Positions 7,069 to 9,204 of a DNA stretch of 9,204 nucleotides are shown in pieces (positions within the stretch are counted from its first letter, which is position 1; each line of letters starts with the position of its first letter). This stretch comes from Verrucomicrobiia bacterium (GTDB lineage Bacteria; Verrucomicrobiota; Verrucomicrobiia; Limisphaerales; JAUIHU01). The notes beneath the pieces were generated by a model. It did no database searches, had not been told where the DNA came from, and saw only the letters and a program-made list of their open reading frames with translations. The DNA is taken from contig JAUIHU010000145.1 of assembly GCA_030432175.1 (NCBI GenBank), positions 1-9,204 of the forward strand. Direction: 5' to 3'. The position numbers and the translations under genes are program-made.

Positions 7069-7699
7069 CAAGAAGCTGACATCTGCTGCCCCAAAAAAAC
7101 CTTCTGCAAACACGCCTGACGCCCCCCCAAAGAAAAAGCCCCTCAACTCGGCTCAGCCAGCGGCAAGTGTCGCAGCTTCCGGATTCGCCGAATCCCTGGA
7201 AAACACTACTTCAACTGATAAAAAAGTAACGCTTCCTGAATCCAATCCTATCCGCAACACAGCTTCCGTTTCGCCAGGTTCAGAGATATCCAACGCTGAA
7301 AACAATCATAATGATCCAGTCCGTTACCCCTGGCTGACGTGGATCGAAGATGCTGAGGCAGAGCCAGCCAATCTTTCTCTGCCTTTACCTGAACAACAAA
7401 ATCCAGTTGCGCGTGTCTCTAAGTTTTCAGACAAAACCAGCCAAAGTCTCGATCAAGCCTTAGCGCTGTCCGATCCTGATCAAAAGGAATCACCCGAGCC
7501 AGAACCCGCTGCCGGCTGGAGTCGAGTCACCTCATGGATCCGGGGCTCTAATTCCAGTGACACAACTGGGACCAATTCCGGAAATATCGAGTCTGGAGAA
7601 GAGACATCGGATGATTCGCAGAGTGTTCCGGAGCTTGCATCATCATTTCGCCCGCCTATAGTCCTGATCACAAATCGCAGAGGTGTCATCCGTTGGGAG
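7046..7699 (+). other. Start-less open frame encoding the linker of the split TPR protein
   Basis: The frame is open throughout and continues into the TPR segment at 7700-8233. I read every codon from 7055 to 7699: there is no stop and no ATG, GTG or TTG in 215 codons. It therefore cannot easily be a separate gene and must be entered from the upstream frame. The encoded stretch is low-complexity, rich in Pro, Ser, Lys, Glu, Asp and Asn (such as DDKKLTSAAPKKPSANT and ESPEPEPAAGWSR), with islands that look ordered: RYPWLTWIEDAEAEP and, near the end, FRPPIVLITNRRGVIRWE. It is probably a flexible periplasmic spacer between two TPR modules. The composition matches the Pro/Gln-rich end of the upstream frame, supporting one continuous protein. 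Short runs A7 (7093-7099) and C7 (7122-7128) lie inside it. Confidence 0.7.
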
Positions 7700-8233
7700 A
7701 TGGCGCCACACACTGAAGCGTATCCACGGTACGCTTATGAAACCAACCAGTTCGCGTTTACAGGAGACCGATTCCAAGCCAGCCAATCCGTAGAATCAGG
7801 CCTGAATGCAGCCCGTGGGGGAGATTTCCGACAAGCATTGAAACATTTTGGCGAAGCAGTTGAACAAGATCCTTCCTATTTCGAGGCGCTGTTCAATCTA
7901 GCCATAACTGCCAGGAAACTGAATCGACAGTGGATCGCTCTGCGCGCGCTTGAATCCGCCCTTTGGGTCAACCCCGAACACGAACCTGCCCGCATGCAAT
8001 TTGCTGCTCTGTTATACCAGAACAACTACCTGATCGACGCCGCACAAGAATGGGAAACTGTACTAAGAGAAAATCCGGATCAAGCGCAGGCCCACTTTTT
8101 AATGGGACGTTTGCTGGATCAGGAATTTCGCCGACCAGACCTGGCCAGGTCGCATTATACGCAGGTCATCCAACTCGACCCGAACCATCCACAGGCGGAA
8201 AACATCCGAACCTGGCTGGCGTGGTTTCCCTGA
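7700..8233 (+). CDS. C-terminal TPR segment of the frame-split lipoprotein gene
   Basis: These 177 residues begin at the first possible start codon of a frame that is open back to 7046. The ATG at 7700 has no Shine-Dalgarno sequence and sits inside apparently ordered sequence (VIRWEM), so it is probably an internal methionine, residue about 534 of a 710-residue fusion. A Tyr-rich block (YPRYAYETNQFAF) precedes about four TPR units: SGLNAARGGDFRQALKHFGE, then AVEQDPSYFEALFNLAI, NPEHEPARMQFAALLYQ, NPDQAQAHFLMGRLLDQEF and LDPNHPQAENIRTWLAWF. There is no signal peptide, as expected if export depends on the upstream lipobox; a separately translated product would stay in the cytoplasm. The role is presumably protein-protein interaction. 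It converges on the metallopeptidase gene with a 58-base gap. Confidence 0.75.
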   Translation: MAPHTEAYPRYAYETNQFAFTGDRFQASQSVESGLNAARGGDFRQALKHFGEAVEQDPSYFEALFNLAITARKLNRQWIALRALESALWVNPEHEPARMQFAALLYQNNYLIDAAQEWETVLRENPDQAQAHFLMGRLLDQEFRRPDLARSHYTQVIQLDPNHPQAENIRTWLAWFP

Positions 8234-8291
8234 TCTTATTCCCACTGACCTGAGCAGTGAAGCTACCAATAATTGTAGAGAAATACTTCAA
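8234..8291. other. Convergent intergenic gap, no clear terminator
   Basis: The 58 bases between the TPR gene and the opposing metallopeptidase gene hold only a 5-base inverted repeat (CACTG 8243-8247, CAGTG 8255-8259) with a 7-base loop and no U-run. I see no other feature in it. Confidence 0.3.
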
Positions 8292-9029
8292 TCAAGGATA
8301 AGGCTGTTCGCCCCAGATTTCCTCCATCAACTCATACACCTCGGGCAACTCGCTTTGTAATTCGGACCGCACAAAAGGAAAGAAATCATTCACCCCGAAA
8401 TAGGCTTCTGTCATTTCTGCAAAGAACTCCTTTTGATTTGTTAAACCATAATGGCGTCGGTTGCGTCCGGAAATGTGCAGACAACTTTCATACTTTTCCA
8501 GCTTCCTGAAATGCTGCCATACCTGCATGATTTCAGGATGATTAAAATCCAGGACCTGATCGTGCCATGCGTGTGAGAGTTCGTGAAGAATGACCATTGG
8601 CTGGTGTTGAATTGGCAGTCGTCCCAGCAATGCATTCGCTCTTGGAATATGAACAGCTTGATACAGTTCTACCGGATGCCCATTGTCTTTTAACCAACCT
8701 TTTGAAGGATGATACTGCATCGAACTCAGATCTTTGTTATGCCACTCCAACACGATCTTCATTTGACGCATCCTCATCAAACGTTCCTCAGGCAACAGCA
8801 CAGAAATTTCGCGGAGCTTGTCAGCGAGGACACGTATCGCTCTCGCTCCGGACTCAGAATATTCGCCATCTTCCAACAAAAGTTTCTCCACCTGAACCGT
8901 CCACCCCTCCAGATCCATTGCCTCAAATCGGCAGCCCCAATCATTTGTCTGCGATTGCGCAACAAATGGACAAATCGCCAGGAAGCTGAAAATGGTCAGA
9001 TTAAAACAAGTCACTAAATCTCTCATCAT
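8292..9029 (-). CDS. Secreted zinc metallopeptidase, lethal-factor-like (M34-type) active site
   Basis: A 245-residue exported protein with a single metallopeptidase domain. A signal peptide is clear: MMRD, a hydrophobic core at about 9-24, cleavage probably after VAQS (27). The zinc-binding HExxH is HELSHAWHD (H149, E150, H153). The block HYGLTNQKEFFAE (193-205) matches in spacing the SYGRTNEAEFFAE block of anthrax lethal factor, where the tyrosine is catalytic and the first Glu of EFFAE is the third zinc ligand; here these would be Y194 and E201. The H153-to-E201 distance is 48 residues, against 45 in lethal factor. Other distinctive stretches are YQAVHIPRANALLG (123-136) and GVNDFFPFVRSEL (212-224). 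The toxin's other domains are absent, so this is likely a free-standing secreted or periplasmic protease; the target is unknown. Start codons at 9029 and 9026 are both possible and neither has a Shine-Dalgarno sequence. A strong promoter candidate lies just upstream. Confidence 0.85.
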   Translation of the reverse strand: MMRDLVTCFNLTIFSFLAICPFVAQSQTNDWGCRFEAMDLEGWTVQVEKLLLEDGEYSESGARAIRVLADKLREISVLLPEERLMRMRQMKIVLEWHNKDLSSMQYHPSKGWLKDNGHPVELYQAVHIPRANALLGRLPIQHQPMVILHELSHAWHDQVLDFNHPEIMQVWQHFRKLEKYESCLHISGRNRRHYGLTNQKEFFAEMTEAYFGVNDFFPFVRSELQSELPEVYELMEEIWGEQPYP

Positions 9030-9035
9030 TTAATT

Positions 9036-9119
9036 GTCAGGGGTCCAAGGGGGGTCAGTCAAAGAATTTTGACATTATTTTAGGCAAGGCTAATTTTTAG
9101 TCAAAATTCTTAGCCTGAC
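9036..9119. repeat. Perfect 12-base inverted repeat spanning the metallopeptidase promoter
   Basis: AAGAATTTTGAC (9062-9073) and GTCAAAATTCTT (9100-9111) are exact reverse complements separated by 26 bases. Outside them GTCAGG (9036-9041) and CCTGAC (9114-9119) pair as well, and inside TTAG/CTAA (9080-9083, 9090-9093) pair. The left arm can also form its own hairpin with the preceding bases (GTCAAA 9059-9064, TTTGAC 9068-9073). It could be a pair of repressor half-sites, a cruciform or RNA hairpin, or the remnant of a small mobile repeat. Confidence 0.6.
9077..9104 (-). promoter_or_regulatory. Strong sigma-70-like promoter of the metallopeptidase gene
   Basis: On the minus strand TTGACT (9104-9099) and TAAAAT (9082-9077) are separated by 16 bases; each matches five of six consensus positions. 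Transcription would start near 9070, leaving an untranslated leader of about 40 bases before the ATG at 9029. The right arm of the 12-base inverted repeat covers the -35 and the left arm covers the start point, an arrangement that suggests control by a DNA-binding protein. Confidence 0.5.
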
Positions 9120-9178
9120 GGGTGTGATTAAAGAAGGGGGGCATTGAGTAAGAGACTTAATAAATCTTTTTGACACCC
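9120..9178. repeat. Imperfect inverted repeat at the window end
   Basis: GGGTGT (9120-9125) pairs with ACACCC (9173-9178), and after a small unpaired stretch AAAGA (9130-9134) pairs with TCTTT (9165-9169). The 59-base element is AT-rich apart from a run of six G (9135-9140). Together with the neighbouring inverted repeat it makes 9036-9178 unusually palindromic. No gene is visible from 9030 to 9204; whether this belongs to a mobile or REP-like repeat that continues past the edge cannot be told. Confidence 0.35.
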
Positions 9179-9204
9179 AAATTTTCTACCTCTTGTGCTA
9201 TTTG

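Noticed and set aside
7060..7069. RF2-like +1 frameshift at the weak stop TGA-C
   Set aside because: The stop context (TGA followed by C) and a preceding G-run recall the RF2 gene, but re-pairing from GGA to GAT would break two base pairs, so the A10 tract is a far better slippage site.
7044..7080. Classical -1 ribosomal frameshift at the A-run
   Set aside because: A -1 shift leads to the third frame, which stops at TGA 7077 after a few codons. Joining the TPR halves needs +1 or -2.
8243..8259. CACTG/CAGTG hairpin as a terminator between convergent genes
   Set aside because: Five-base stem, 7-base loop and no U-run on either strand; too weak to call.
8597..8989. 130-residue open frame on the plus strand opposite the metallopeptidase
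   Set aside because: Antisense to the signal peptide and N-terminal half of a well-supported gene; low-complexity translation without motifs.

Overview
The window looks like chromosomal DNA of a Gram-negative bacterium, most plausibly of the Planctomycetes-Verrucomicrobia group (Verrucomicrobiota favoured). This is inferred from gene content: a secreted protein with two DUF1080 (3-keto-disaccharide hydrolase) domains, a secreted DUF362 protein, a TPR lipoprotein, the carboxynorspermidine route to polyamines, and starts mostly without a clear Shine-Dalgarno sequence. Base composition is near 50% GC by eye, falling in the last ~170 bases. I see no tRNA, rRNA, CRISPR array or intact insertion sequence.

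Layout: bases 2-2242 (+) are a RecQ DNA helicase whose first residues lie outside the window. Bases 2325-3464 (+) are nspC, carboxynorspermidine decarboxylase. Bases 3567-4868 (+) are a secreted tandem DUF1080 protein. It converges, 13 bases apart, on a secreted DUF362 protein at 4882-6048 (-). A short divergent region (6049-6099) leads to a TPR lipoprotein beginning at 6100 (+). Its frame ends at 7068, but an open frame one base over continues without a stop to 8233. The switch can only happen in a window of about 20 bases that contains a run of ten A. The last gene, 8292-9029 (-), is a secreted zinc metallopeptidase whose active-site block resembles that of anthrax lethal factor. Bases 9030-9204 hold its likely promoter, a perfect 12-base inverted repeat laid across that promoter, and a second imperfect inverted repeat.

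The genes do not form one obvious pathway. recQ (DNA repair) and nspC (polyamines) are cytoplasmic housekeeping functions. The next four products all carry export signals and would act in the periplasm, at the outer membrane or outside the cell. The two points most worth following up are the A10 frame switch in the TPR gene (programmed slippage, a recent inactivating mutation, or a sequencing error) and the lethal-factor-like metallopeptidase with its operator-like promoter region.
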